Shown here one piece after another: positions 1 to 9,280 of a DNA stretch of 64,000 nucleotides. Both the position numbers and the translations under genes were made by a program. Location of the stretch: assembly GCA_963575745.1 (NCBI GenBank), contig CAUYUJ010016910.1, forward strand, positions 142,001-206,000. Reading direction: 5' to 3'. Position 1 is the first letter of the stretch. Every line of letters begins with the position of its first letter. The stretch comes from Prorocentrum cordatum. Lineage: Eukaryota; Sar; Dinophyceae; Prorocentrales; Prorocentraceae. The notes below the pieces were generated by a model. The model was not told the DNA's origin. It saw only the letters and a list, made by a program, of their open reading frames with translations, and did no database searches.

Positions 1-149
1 ACAATGCGCTCCCCCGAGGGCCATCCGCGGGCGCCTGGGGCTGCCGCCATCGCGGCCCCCGCGCCGACGGACGCCGAGGCCCAGGAGGTGACGCCAGAAA
101 CGACCGCCCTCGCGCCGAAGGAGGCTCCGCTTCAGCCTCGCCTCGTGCA

Positions 150-300
150 GTCTGCCTCCTCCTCCTCATCCTCCTCCTCCCTCCCTCCCTCCCTCCCTCC
201 CTCCCTCCCTCCCTCCTCAAGCCCCGATCCCCCCCGCCTCCTCCGCTCCATCCTCCTCCCCCCTCCTCCCCTCCGCCGCCTCCTTCGTTGCCTTCACCTC
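150..300. repeat. CCT/CCCT pyrimidine microsatellite
   Basis: Runs of TCC and CCTC triplets and quadruplets interrupt a GC-rich stretch (1-435). Open frames cross it on both sides, giving Ser- or Pro-rich runs. One frame after the tract (about 300-430) reads as a moderately acidic Ser/Asp/Gly peptide and could be the end of an exon, but nothing in it identifies a family. Confidence 0.8.
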
Positions 301-449
301 CTCCGCCACCCGTCGACGTCGATGCCATCGGGTCGCTCCCCGGGGGGATCTTCCATGCGTCCCACGCCGCCGACTCGGACAGCGGCTCCGACGACGGCGA
401 CGCCCGCGGGGGGAGGGGGGGGTCCGAATTAGTTGTCGGGAATTTTCGG

Positions 450-1735
450 TGGCTGTCTATGGCGTACGATCTGCGTGAGGGGTGTGCCGAACTAGGTGCG
501 ACGGCGCCGTGTGGGCACCCGCACAGGGGCCACAGGTGAAGCTCCGTTTGGGGCTCGATCTGCGCGAAGGGTGTGCCAGAATGGGCGCCGTGGCGCCGTG
601 GTGGGCACCCCCGCGGGGGCCACAGTGGGAACTCCACGTGGAGCGCGATCTGCGTGAGGGCGGCGCCATGTGGACACCCCCACGGGGACCACAGATGGAG
701 CTCCCCATGGTGTACGGCAATGAAGGGTGCGCCGAAATGGGCGCGGCGGCGCCATGCGGACACCCCCATCGGGGCAACAGGCGGAGCTCGCAAGGCCTCC
801 TGGTGGTCCTCCCTGAGCCTCTGGGGGACTCGCGAGGCCTTTGGGAAACTCCGAGACATTTGTATGCCCTCGCTGGGCCTCCGAAGGCATCTGGAGGCTT
901 CCATGGGCGTCCAGGGACCTCCAGCCGTGGCGATACGGGCACTGGGGCCGTGGGCGGAATTCCCGATGGGGCCTCGAAACGTGTGAGAGGTGTGCCGAAA
1001 TGGGGGCGGCGCCGCCATGCGAACATGCCCACTGGGACCTCAAGTGGACCTCTCTTTGATGGCACGAAGCGTGTGAGTAGTGTGCCGAAATTAAGCGGTG
1101 CCGCCATTCGAAGATTGCCACCTGGGCATCAATGGGCTTCAAGTGGAGCCCCCAATGGGGCTAGTAAGTGTGTGAGGTCGTGCCGAAATAAGGGCGGCAA
1201 CGCCGTGCAAACGTTGCGACTGCGGCATTAGACCTTAGGTGGAGTTCCCTATGGGGCCACGAAGCGTGTGTGCAGAGTGCCGAAATAAGGCGGCGCCGCC
1301 ATGTGAACATGGCCACTGGGGCCTTAGGTGGAGATCTCGATAGGGGCCATGAAGCGCGCGAGGGGTGTGCCACAAGGACGGCGGCACCACCATGCGAACA
1401 TAACCGTTGAGACCGCAGGTGGAGCTCCCTATGGTCACGAAGAGTGTGAGCTGGCAAGTGCGAAAGTGAGCATGGCGCCGCCATTCGAACATTGACTTTG
1501 GGTCCTTCTTCGAAATCCCAATATGGCCATGAAGCGTGTGAGGGGGCGTGCCGAAATGAGGCGGCGTCGCCATGCGAACATGCCCACGGTGCCTTTGGGT
1601 GGAGCTCCCAATGGGGCAACGGAGCGTGGGAGTAGTGTGCCGAAACGGCGCCGCCCTGCGAGCATGCCGATTGTGGCTCTTGGGTGGAGCTCCCCTATGG
1701 GGCCACGAATCGTGTAACGGGTGTGCCGACAATCA
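450..1735 (+). repeat. Diverged tandem array of the type 1 repeat unit
   Basis: About fifteen degenerate units of roughly 80-90 bp carry the motifs GGAGCTCCCTATGGGGCCAC, GTGTGCCGAAATG and GCCGCCATGCGAAC. The same unit builds the arrays at 23.6, 35.8 and 41.7 kb and, inverted, at 60.1 kb. I see neither the conserved leader nor the tail here, and the units are the most diverged of the five loci, so this looks like an old remnant. The many short open frames inside it are repeat artefacts. Confidence 0.85.
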
Positions 1736-1889
1736 GCGGAAGTGGAGGAAGATGGTGAGAGGAGTTGGGAGGTGGGGCGGAGGCGCTGCGGATCGAAATC
1801 AAGAAACAACGATCGAAGATCGAGAGAAAACCGACGATACATCGACTACGAAAACGGAGGTCTTCCCAAGGGTAGTCTTTCATCCCGGG

Positions 1890-2215
1890 TCCGTTGATTT
1901 TTCGCGCCGCTGAGGGGGGGAGATCATGGAAGGATGGGGGGAGGAGAGAGGGAAGGAGGGGAAGTGAAAGAGCGGGGGGCGGCGACCGCGACGACGACGA
2001 CGAGAAAAGAGAGAGGGAAGGAGGGAGGGAGAGCAAGATTGAGTTTCCAACCGCAGATTCTATGCAGACGTAGTCTGGTTGGGCGGGAAAGCGGGAAGAG
2101 GGAAAGAGTGAGGGAAGGAGGGAGTAAGCGAGAGAGCGCGGAAAAGGGGAGGGAGGACAGGACAGGGACGGCGGACGGAGGGGGAGGAAGAGGGAGAGAG
2201 GGCGATGCTCAATAA
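1890..2215. repeat. Purine-rich (GA) tract
   Basis: The plus strand is almost all G and A with GAGGGAAGGAGG-like blocks and a short (GAC)n run near 1990. It follows the type 1 array, and purine tracts follow that array at its other loci too. No gene is seen between 1,735 and 2,220. Confidence 0.7.
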
Positions 2216-2220
2216 TCACT

Positions 2221-2500
2221 ATCATGATCAACAAGGCCATCATTATCATTACCATCCGCCGCCAATGTTATCATAATGATCTATGTGATCGACCTTGCCA
2301 CCGTTGTCATCGTGATACCACCACCATCATCACCATCATCACCATCAAAATCCTCATTGTTCCCATTACAACCATCATCACCGCCATCACCATCATCAAT
2401 ACTACCGGCACAATCGCCATTGTCGTCGTTATCGTCGTAATCACCACCATCCACCAATATCAGCATCATCTGCGTTGCCATGGCCGGAGATCATGATGAC
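2221..2500. repeat. Degenerate ATC/CAT trinucleotide repeat
   Basis: Imperfect CATCAT, ACCATC and ATTGTC triplets fill about 280 bp at a locally lower GC content. Open frames on both strands (Ile/Thr-rich on plus, Asp/Gly-rich on minus) are products of the triplet. Confidence 0.75.
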
Positions 2501-2578
2501 TACATGCGGCGGCGCGCGATAAGTTTCTCACGCGACGTGGACTTTGCATGATCCAACGGGGTCGCGCGCAATGGTTTT

Positions 2579-2707
2579 CGGGAGGAGGCGGACGAGGGGG
2601 AGGAGGAGGAGCAGGGGGGGAGGAGGAGGAGGAGGAGGAGGAGGAGGAGGAGGAGGAGGAGGAGGAGGAGGAGGAGGAGGAGGAGGAGGAGGAGGAGGAG
2701 GAGGAGC
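2579..2707 (+). repeat. (GGA)n microsatellite
   Basis: A nearly pure GGA/GAG run of more than 30 triplets. It gives poly-Glu, poly-Gly or poly-Leu open frames depending on frame and strand, none of which I regard as a gene. Confidence 0.95.
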
Positions 2708-2959
2708 AGCCGCACGAGGAGAAAGATGATGAGTAGTGGTGAGTAATGTTGCAATGATGTCACGAGCGATGAGTAGTGATGCAATAATACTCGGGATCTG
2801 AATAATTGGCAGATGTATATCAATTCGCTGGCCAAGCCGGCCAGAGGCGCGCTAAGATCTCCGGTAGCACGTTAACAAAATGTCTAGTTCGCGCGCGCGG
2901 CGGCCCCCCCAGGACAAGTACCCCGGCCGGTCCGGCTCAGAGAGAAGTGTTCCTTCTGG

Positions 2960-3600
2960 GCGTGGCTTTCAGGCGCCCCAGAGCGCTCCCAGAGGGCCCC
3001 AAGAGTTCCCAAGACGGTCCAGGAGGGCTCCGAGTCGCCGACCGATCGGTCCAAGACGCCCAAGATAGCCTCCAGACGGCCGCAGACGCCCCCAAGACGC
3101 CGAAAGAGGCCTCGAAGAAGCGCCTGAGGGCCCCAACAAACAAAAATCGCTCCATTCCCTTCGGAAAACGTCGATTTTTCGCATGCGCGACGTTTCTCAT
3201 CTTTTCGGCTTCCCCACGCTCCAAGACGGCCCAAGAGGCTCCCAAGACCGCACCAAGACGGCCCAAGAAGCCTCCAAAAGGGCCCCAAGACGGCCCAATA
3301 TGGTCCCAAGATAGCCCAAGAGGCGCACAAAAAGACCCAAGATGGCCCCAAAACAGCCCCAAGAGAGGCCCAAGATGGGGATCGGGAAACGAAAAGTCCA
3401 GCCTTCAGTCCCAAGAGGCCCCCAGGAGGCCCCAGGAGGCCCCCGAAAAAACCCCAAGGGGCCCCCAAGAGGCACCCCAAAAGGTCCCCAAAAGGCTCCC
3501 AAAAGGCCCCCAAAGGCCCCAACACGTTCCCCAAGAGGTCTCAAAACTGCCTCCCAGAGGCCCACAAGAGGCCCCAGCACGGCCCCCAAGCGGCGAGGCA
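2960..3600 (+). repeat. Minisatellite with CCCAAGA core
   Basis: A degenerate 12-15 bp unit around CCCCAAGAGGCCC and CCAAGACGGCCC is repeated across about 600 bp. It keeps frames open on both strands (Pro/Lys-rich on plus, Gly/Leu/Trp-rich on minus), so the ORFs of up to 270 codons here are not supported as genes. A short unique lower-GC stretch lies near 3,140-3,220. Confidence 0.8.
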
Positions 3601-3664
3601 ATCTGGGCCGGCTGGTAGATGCATATAATCAATATGTAGATATCTGGTATTCACGGGGAAGTAC

Positions 3665-4087
3665 TTGCATGGGGCTTTTTTCATGAAGCGATTGATTGCC
3701 ATTCATTGGGGCCGCTCAACCCATGGAGCCGCAAGCAAGGTCCGCAAGGACAGGGCCCTGATATTGTCGCTACCAGCGAGGGACAAGATCCTGCCAATCA
3801 ACGCGTCAACGAAATTACGGGCAACTGATCTGTCCGAAACTGGCTACCTGCCGCACCAGTGTCCGAGATCGCTAGCAGTATACTTTCGCTTCGCTGCGCA
3901 ATGGCACCACTTGGCATGTGTCGCAGGAGAACCCGCCGATAGCAAAGACGATCTGAGGCTCAATAAGCAACTCCTATTCAACGTTGCGACTCACCACCAG
4001 ATTCGAACAAAAAACAAAAAAACGACGCGCAATCACATTCGGGTGATTGAATTGGCGTGGCACGTGACAGCAATGGTGGCAGCCTGA
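3665..4087 (+). CDS. Hypothetical ORF, 140 codons, doubtful
   Basis: This sits in a rare non-repetitive, lower-GC stretch (3,605-4,135). The 140-residue product is basic, has no repeat structure and shows no signal peptide, membrane segment or motif I recognise. It is listed only because it is the longest frame in a non-repetitive interval. It could be chance, or part of an exon or element too decayed to recognise. Confidence 0.15.
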   Translation: MHGAFFMKRLIAIHWGRSTHGAASKVRKDRALILSLPARDKILPINASTKLRATDLSETGYLPHQCPRSLAVYFRFAAQWHHLACVAGEPADSKDDLRLNKQLLFNVATHHQIRTKNKKTTRNHIRVIELAWHVTAMVAA

Positions 4088-4139
4088 GGCGAGCAATACT
4101 GCAGATCCGTAGTGGGGGCAATCGCAAAAACAAGGATCA

Positions 4140-4265
4140 GCGGGAAGCTAGGAGGGAGGAGGGAGCGGAGGGCAGAGAGTAGGTAGGAAGGAGGGAGGGG
4201 GGAGGAAGGCAGGATGGAGAGAGGGATGGGATAGGTAAGAGGAAAGATAGCGAGAGAGCTAGGGT
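4140..4265 (+). repeat. Purine-rich tract
   Basis: GGGAGGAGGGAG-like sequence. Between it and 4,700 there is GC-rich sequence with short AGCAGCAGC runs and no recognisable gene. Confidence 0.6.
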
Positions 4266-4707
4266 GGGAGCGAAGAGGACGAGGCGAAGACAGAAGAAGA
4301 GAAGGATCAGGACCGGGAGCAGCAGGAGCAGCAGCAGCAGCACGAGAAGAAGCAGCAGCGGCACCAGGAACGGCAGACCTCCCCGCGCTCCTTCCGCTCC
4401 ACCATCTTGGACCTCACCTCCTCGGGCATCATGTCCGGGGTCAGCTCCTCAGGACAGGCAGGGAGCCAACGGACCGAGCGGACCCCGCTGCACGGCGGGT
4501 GTTCTGGACCGGCGGGCGGGGAGAGGGGGCGCTCTGCTCGCAGCGCGGCCACGACAGTCGAGCTGCCACGATACGAGGAACGCTGAATAAGGAACGAAGC
4601 CCAAAGCCTCAAAATGCCCGACGAGCGCAAAAAAAGAAACGACACATCGAAGGACGCAACGAACACCCAGCGGATTGCGACTGAAACCGGGAGGCTATCA
4701 GAGACCC

Positions 4708-5135
4708 TGTAAGAACGGTTTTTTGAAGGCAGATCTGCCTGTAAGAACGGTTTTTTGAAGGCAGATCTGCCTTCAAAAAACCGTTCTTACAGAGTAGACC
4801 ATTTTTTGAAGGCAGATCTGCCTTCAGAAAACCGTTCTTTTTGAAGGTAAATCTGCCTTCAAAAAACCGTTCTTACTGCGGGATTAGGACGCCCGTGGCC
4901 ATGGGCCTGCCCGCCTGGAGGCACAGAGGTCGGCGTGGGGATGCTCCGTCACGGGAGGCCTACTCTGTAAGAACGGTTTTTTGAAGGCAGATCTGCCTTC
5001 AAAAAATGGTCTACTCTGTAAGAACGGTTTTTTGAAGGCAAATCTGCCTTCAAAAAACCGTTCTTACAGAGTAGACCAGTCTTTCCTCCTTGAAGGCAGA
5101 TCTGCCTTCAAAAAACCATTCTTACAGAGTAGCCC
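4708..5135. repeat. Cluster of long near-perfect palindromes centred on AGATCT
   Basis: The core TTTTTTGAAGGCAGATCTGC and its reverse complement pair to form a palindrome of about 50 bp whose arms continue as GTAAGAACGG / CCGTTCTTAC, or alternatively as AGAGTAGACCA / TGGTCTACTCT. Full or half copies occur near 4709, 4741, 4802, 4843, 4969, 5017 and 5090, sharing arms so that neighbouring copies can also pair with each other. A unique 90-bp spacer (about 4,877-4,965) divides the cluster. Such arms could form strong hairpins or cruciforms. No protein is encoded. Confidence 0.9.
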
Positions 5136-5214
5136 GGTCAGGCCCACTAAAAACATCCATGCCCGAGGATGCCAACGCCGCCCAATGGGCCACCCCAGCC
5201 AGCCGGCCAGCCTG

Positions 5215-6105
5215 TCTCCTTCCGTTTCCCGTACTTTTCCTTCCGTTTCCCTCCCAATTCCTTCCGTCTCCCTCCCCTTTTCCTTCCGCGCCCCTCCCTT
5301 GTCCTTCCATGTCCATCCCTTTTCCTCCCGTTCCACTGCCTTTTCGTTCAATGTTCCTCCCTTTTCTTCCCTTTTCCCCTTTCCGTTTTCGTTACGTGTC
5401 GCGCCCTTTCCTTTCCGTTGCCCTACCCTTTCCTTCCGTTGCCTTCTCTTTTCATCCCATGTATGTCCTTTCCCCTCCCTTTACCTTCCGCCCCCCCCCC
5501 GCTTCCTTCCGTTTCCCTCCCAATTCCTTCGGTGTCCTTTTCCTTCTCATTTCCTTCCGTTTCCTTCCTTTTTCATTCCGTGTCCTTTTCCCTCCCTTTT
5601 CCTTCCGTGACCCTCCTTTTTCCTTCCGTGGCCCTCCCTTCCTTGTACTTCGGTGTCCTGCTCCCTTCCTTGTACTTCGGTGTCCTGATCCCCCTCGTTT
5701 CCTTCCTTTTACCTTTCGTGTCCTTCCGTTTCCCATTATTTTCCCTCTCGTTTCCTTCCGTTTCCCTTCATTTTCTCTCTCGATTCCTTCCGCTGCCTTC
5801 CCTTTTCCTTCCGTATCATGTTTCCTCTCGTTTCCTTCCGCTTATCTTCCTTGTCCGTCGCGTTTCCTTATGTCTCCTTTTACGGTTCCCCCTCGTTGCC
5901 TTGCGATTCACTCCCTTTTCCTTTCGTTTCCCGTCACTTCCGTCTCGTTTCCTTTCGTTGTCCTTCCTTTTCCTCTCGTTTCCTTCCGTTGCCCTTCCTT
6001 TTCATTTTCTTCCCGTTTCCTCCCGTTTCCCTCCCCCTTCCTTTTGTGTCCTTTTCCGTGTCGTTTCCCTTTGTCTGTCTTTCCGTTTGTTTATTCTTCC
6101 CCGCC
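5215..6105 (+). repeat. TTCCGTTTCCC pyrimidine minisatellite
   Basis: About 890 bp of a degenerate 15-19 bp unit with the core CCTTCCGTTTCCCTCC. The plus strand is almost all pyrimidine with a CG step in each unit. Phe/Pro/Ser-rich frames of over 300 codons cross it and are artefacts. From 6,105 to 6,640 I see no gene or repeat. Confidence 0.9.
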
Positions 6106-6652
6106 GGGTGAGGGGCAAGGGAGGCCTAGGGAATGACTCAACTCCGGAGTTAAGTGATTCTGAGTGCCGGGGAATGCACCAACAATAAACTCATTGAAGT
6201 GCAAGGGTAAGTCGTTTGGAGGCTGGTGACAATGAAGACATGCAATATGTTTCACTCCAGAATGAATCATAATTGCCATGCTGCCTTGGGTGCTTTTCCA
6301 GCGAGCCCCTACATAACCCAAAGTGCCCTCTATCTCAGCGTCTTGACTGTAACCTCTGGCGGCGCAGAAGTCCACTGCCCCCCAAAAGCTTGGCGCGGGC
6401 CAGGATAAGGAGGAACGCTAGGGGGAGTCTGGCTCAAGGGGGAAACGTCGAGCTGGAATCGGCGATACGTCCCCGATAGATCGGCGAAATGACCCCGACT
6501 GCGAATCCGCACTTCCTGGGTGGGGTGGGCTATCAGGTCTTAATTCGGCGATTCGTGAGCGATAGGGGGTCGATGCCATCACCCTTGGGCCCATACCCCC
6601 CAGCGTTGCCCCTGACAGGAGCAGGAGGACAAGGAGAGGTACGAGAGGGAGC

Positions 6653-6653
6653 A

Positions 6654-6690
<37 letters not shown>

Positions 6691-6940
6691 AGGGGACGAG
6701 CGTGAGCAGGAGGCGGGAGATACGAGCGGGAACAGGAGGCGGAGGACGACGATGAGGGGACGCGGACGAGAAGGGGTGCAAGCGGCAGAGCAGGAGCAGG
6801 AGGCGGAGGACGACGACGAGGGGACGAGGTACAAGCGGGAGCAGGAGGCGGAGGAGCAGGAGGAGCGGGAGGGGTACGAACGGGAGCAGCGAGGCGGAGG
6901 ACGACGACGAGGGGACGAGGAGGGGGGGGGGCACGGGAGG
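6653..6940 (+). repeat. Compound (GAC)n and GGAGGACGAC minisatellite
   Basis: A short pure (GAC)n run (6,655-6,690) leads into a degenerate longer unit, GAGCAGGAGGCGGAGGACGA followed by GGGGACGAG, repeated about four times, and then a poly-G-rich stretch up to the MITE-like copy at 6,974. Confidence 0.75.
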
Positions 6941-6973
6941 GGGGGTACCCGGGGGGACAGGGGGGGGCACAAA

Positions 6974-7177
6974 ATAGATCGCGCCGCATCGCCGATACAT
7001 CGGCGATACATCGGCGACGCATCGGTGATGCCCCCGCGATGCATCGTCGACGTCGGCGATGCATCGGCGACGTCGACGTGAAGCAAGTCGGGCCCCACAT
7101 CGAGCCGCATCGCCGAGGCACCGGCGATGTGGCGTGATCCTCAGACCCCATCTACTCCGACCGCATCTAGGAGGCCC
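6974..7177. mobile_element. MITE-like foldback element, family M, copy 1 (left end truncated)
   Basis: Shares with three other copies the inner terminal block GATCGCGCCGCATCG, the tandem GCATCGGCGA core, the segment CGGGCCCCACATCGAGCCGC and the right terminal block ending ATCTAGGAGGCC. The outer left arm (AGGCCTCCCAAATGGGGTC in other copies) is replaced by G-rich sequence, so this copy is truncated. No ORF or transposase is present. Confidence 0.75.
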
Positions 7178-7317
7178 CGACAAAAATGCATCGATGCCGC
7201 TGCTCCGCGGGCCTCTCCTGGGGGTGCGTTCGCGCCAGAATCTCGAAGAGAATCCCGCCATGGCGACGGGGGATCTACGGTCGGCATCTTGAACTAGGGC
7301 TCCCAACTTCGCGCTTC

Positions 7318-7455
7318 GCGCTGCGCGAAGCGCGAAGCGCGAATAACTTCGCGCTCTCGCGCCGCCCTCCCAAAGGGAGAATAGGAGGACGAGGAGGAGG
7401 GGGAGAAGGAACGAGGACCGCGAAGCGCGAAGCGCGAATAACTTCGCGCCCTCGG
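7318..7455. repeat. Paired CGAAGCGCG palindromic repeats
   Basis: TTCGCGCTTCGCGC and its reverse complement abut around one T near 7,318. The segment CGAAGCGCGAATAACTTCGC then occurs twice (from about 7,334 and 7,428), separated by a purine spacer. No gene is seen from 7,180 to 7,725. Confidence 0.75.
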
Positions 7456-7726
7456 GGGAGCCCTTGTTGAACGAAACCGTGCCGTTCCGCTGGTTTGGGC
7501 CCGCCACGCTTCGGCGCGACACGGCATCCACTTCCCCGTCCACAAGCGCCCACGCCCAGAGCTCTTCCGGGCCTCCCGCCCCGCGGGGCAGAAGGCAGAG
7601 CGCATCGCCGCTGCCGCCGCCGCGACAGGCTGCACCAGAGCTCCCGATGGTGGCGGTATCGGCATCTCTTCCTCCCCTGGAATCGGAAGGGGGGGCGCGG
7701 GACCGCGGGGAGCGGGGAAGGGTGCG

Positions 7727-7845
7727 GTGCAGGAGGAGGAGGAGGAGGAAGAGGAGGAGGAGGAGGAGGAGGAGGAGGAGGAGGAGGAGGAGGGGGAAGA
7801 GGAGGAGGAGGAGGAGGAGGAGGAGGAGGAGGAGGAGGAGGAGGC
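7727..7845 (+). repeat. (GGA)n microsatellite
   Basis: GAGGAGGAG run with few interruptions. The surrounding 7,460-7,990 is GC-rich without a gene I can support. Confidence 0.95.
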
Positions 7846-8099
7846 GAGGGCGGTGCGCTTTCGGCCGGCCGGGCTCCGGGTTCAGGCCCTCGGCGCGGGT
7901 CGCCCGGGGAGCCCACGACGGGCGCGGCGCTGCACCCGCCACCCCCTCCCCCGGCTTGCTGGCGGAGCGGGAAGAACTTCGAGATCCTGCATGTTGAGAT
8001 CCGGCAAATCTCAACTGCTATGCTTCGAGCGCTCGGCAGGATAATACATGAGCCTGGCTCGACCCCAATGAAGGTATACAATTTCCTATTGCACGGGCG

Positions 8100-8440
8100 C
8101 GTCGCTTGGCATGGCTGAGAATAAAAAACACTGGGGGCGGTGAACCCGCGTGGCATTGTTTGGCATTGGTTGGCGGTACTTGCCAGAGAAAACGAAACAC
8201 AGGGGGCGGGGAAACCGAAGAATCCGGGGAACCCGAGGAACCCGGGGAACCACAGGAACCCGATGACCCCGGGGAACCCAGGGAACCTGGGGAACCCGAA
8301 AAACCAGAGGAACCCAGGGAACCCGAAGAACCCGAGGAACCCAAAGAACCCGTGGAACCCGGGAACCCGACGAACCCAGGGAACCCGAAGAACTCGGGGA
8401 CCATCCGAGGAACGGGCAGGGTAGCCCCTGGAGGCGCCAA
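8100..8440 (+). repeat. GAACC module, copy 1
   Basis: The order is TTGGCATTG repeats, then a GCAGGGGGCGGGGA-type border, then about 180 bp of (GAACCCGAG/GAACCCGGG)n, then CGAGGAACGGGCAGGGTAGC leading to GGAGGCGCCAACC. The same order of blocks recurs at 8,590-8,815 (without the right border) and 11,960-12,165, so this is a dispersed module rather than a lone microsatellite. Confidence 0.7.
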
Positions 8441-8589
8441 CCGTATAAGAACTCCGCACGCAAGTCTCACTGCGGAAATAGGAACCCTGCCTTGGCGAAG
8501 TGCGAGCACAAATTGAAGCGCCGCTGCCAGCGCGGTCACAGAAGGCGCCAGAAAAACATGATCTGGGACCAGATGAGCCCAGCGCGACA

Positions 8590-8815
8590 CCAATTAGAAG
8601 GTATTGCTTGGCATTGCTTGGCATTGCTGGGCGTTTCTTGGCAGTGCCTGGAATTGCATGGCATCGGTAGGCAGTGCTCGGAATTGCTCGGCATTGCTTG
8701 GATCGGGCATAATAAGAATACGAAGCGCAGGGGGCGGGGGGCCCAGGGGGCCTGGAGAACCGGGAAACCTAGAGGGAACCCGAGAAACCCGGGGAAACCG
8801 GCCCCCCCCGTGATA
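8590..8815 (+). repeat. GAACC module, copy 2, with TTGGCATTGC minisatellite
   Basis: An 11-bp degenerate unit (TTGGCATTGC, TCGGAATTGC, TTGGCAGTGCC) is repeated about nine times (8,600-8,702). It is followed by AATAAGAATACGAAGCGCAG, the GGGGGCGGGG border and a short AACCCGGGGAAACC run. Confidence 0.7.
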
Positions 8816-9019
8816 TTCCAAAGTCGATCTATAGCGCGGAGCCGAATTATCATGCGAGGGCATTACCTTTTCCTGGGTCCAAATATCTTCTCTGGCGCGG
8901 ATAATAATTCGCCCCGCCATGTTGGGCTCCAGCGCGACTAGTCGCGCATCCCCAACTGGGGGGCCAAAATCTCTGGGTCGACAGTAAAGAATGACAGCGG
9001 TAGACGCAGAAGCGCGCAT

Positions 9020-9280
9020 TCAAAGCAAACGCAATACTGGCTGGCCGTAGAACTTGGAGACGCACGCCCCCAGCAACGCCCGCGCTGACCTCCTTTGGCC
9101 CAATCTTCGACCAAACGCAGCTACAGACCCACTGAAATCCTCGCCCCTATAGTTCCACTGCTTTGCTGACTCACCGCCGCCCATGCACCGCTCCAAAACA
9201 TGCATTTTCGGTTTGCCATTGAAATGAACGGGATGGGCGTCGCGCAGAGCGGCCGCTTGCGCGGCGAACTTCATGTTCGC
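9020..9280 (-). pseudogene. Hypothetical coding fragment
   Basis: The minus-strand frame of about 84 residues has a composition unlike the GC artefacts around it: a KPKMHVLE segment, a WNYRGEDFSGSVAAF segment and a basic RRLGQRRSA stretch. The H-x-x-E and R-x-E-D-F pattern resembles a repeated protein family I associate with dinoflagellate genomes, but I cannot name it and no flanking frame continues it. Function is unknown. It may be a decayed element fragment. The rest of 8,820-11,880 is GC-rich with overlapping frames on both strands and nothing I can support. Confidence 0.3.

Noticed and set aside
482-1231. A 249-codon ORF in the first array
   Set aside because: Repeat-derived. The same peptide motifs appear in every type 1 array in various frames.
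5090-6188. Two Phe/Pro/Ser-rich ORFs of about 340 codons
   Set aside because: Direct translation of the TTCCGTTTCCC minisatellite in two frames.
6427-6440. Dinoflagellate spliced-leader gene
   Set aside because: Only TCTGGCTCAAG-like text occurs. The full 22-nt leader was not seen on either strand.
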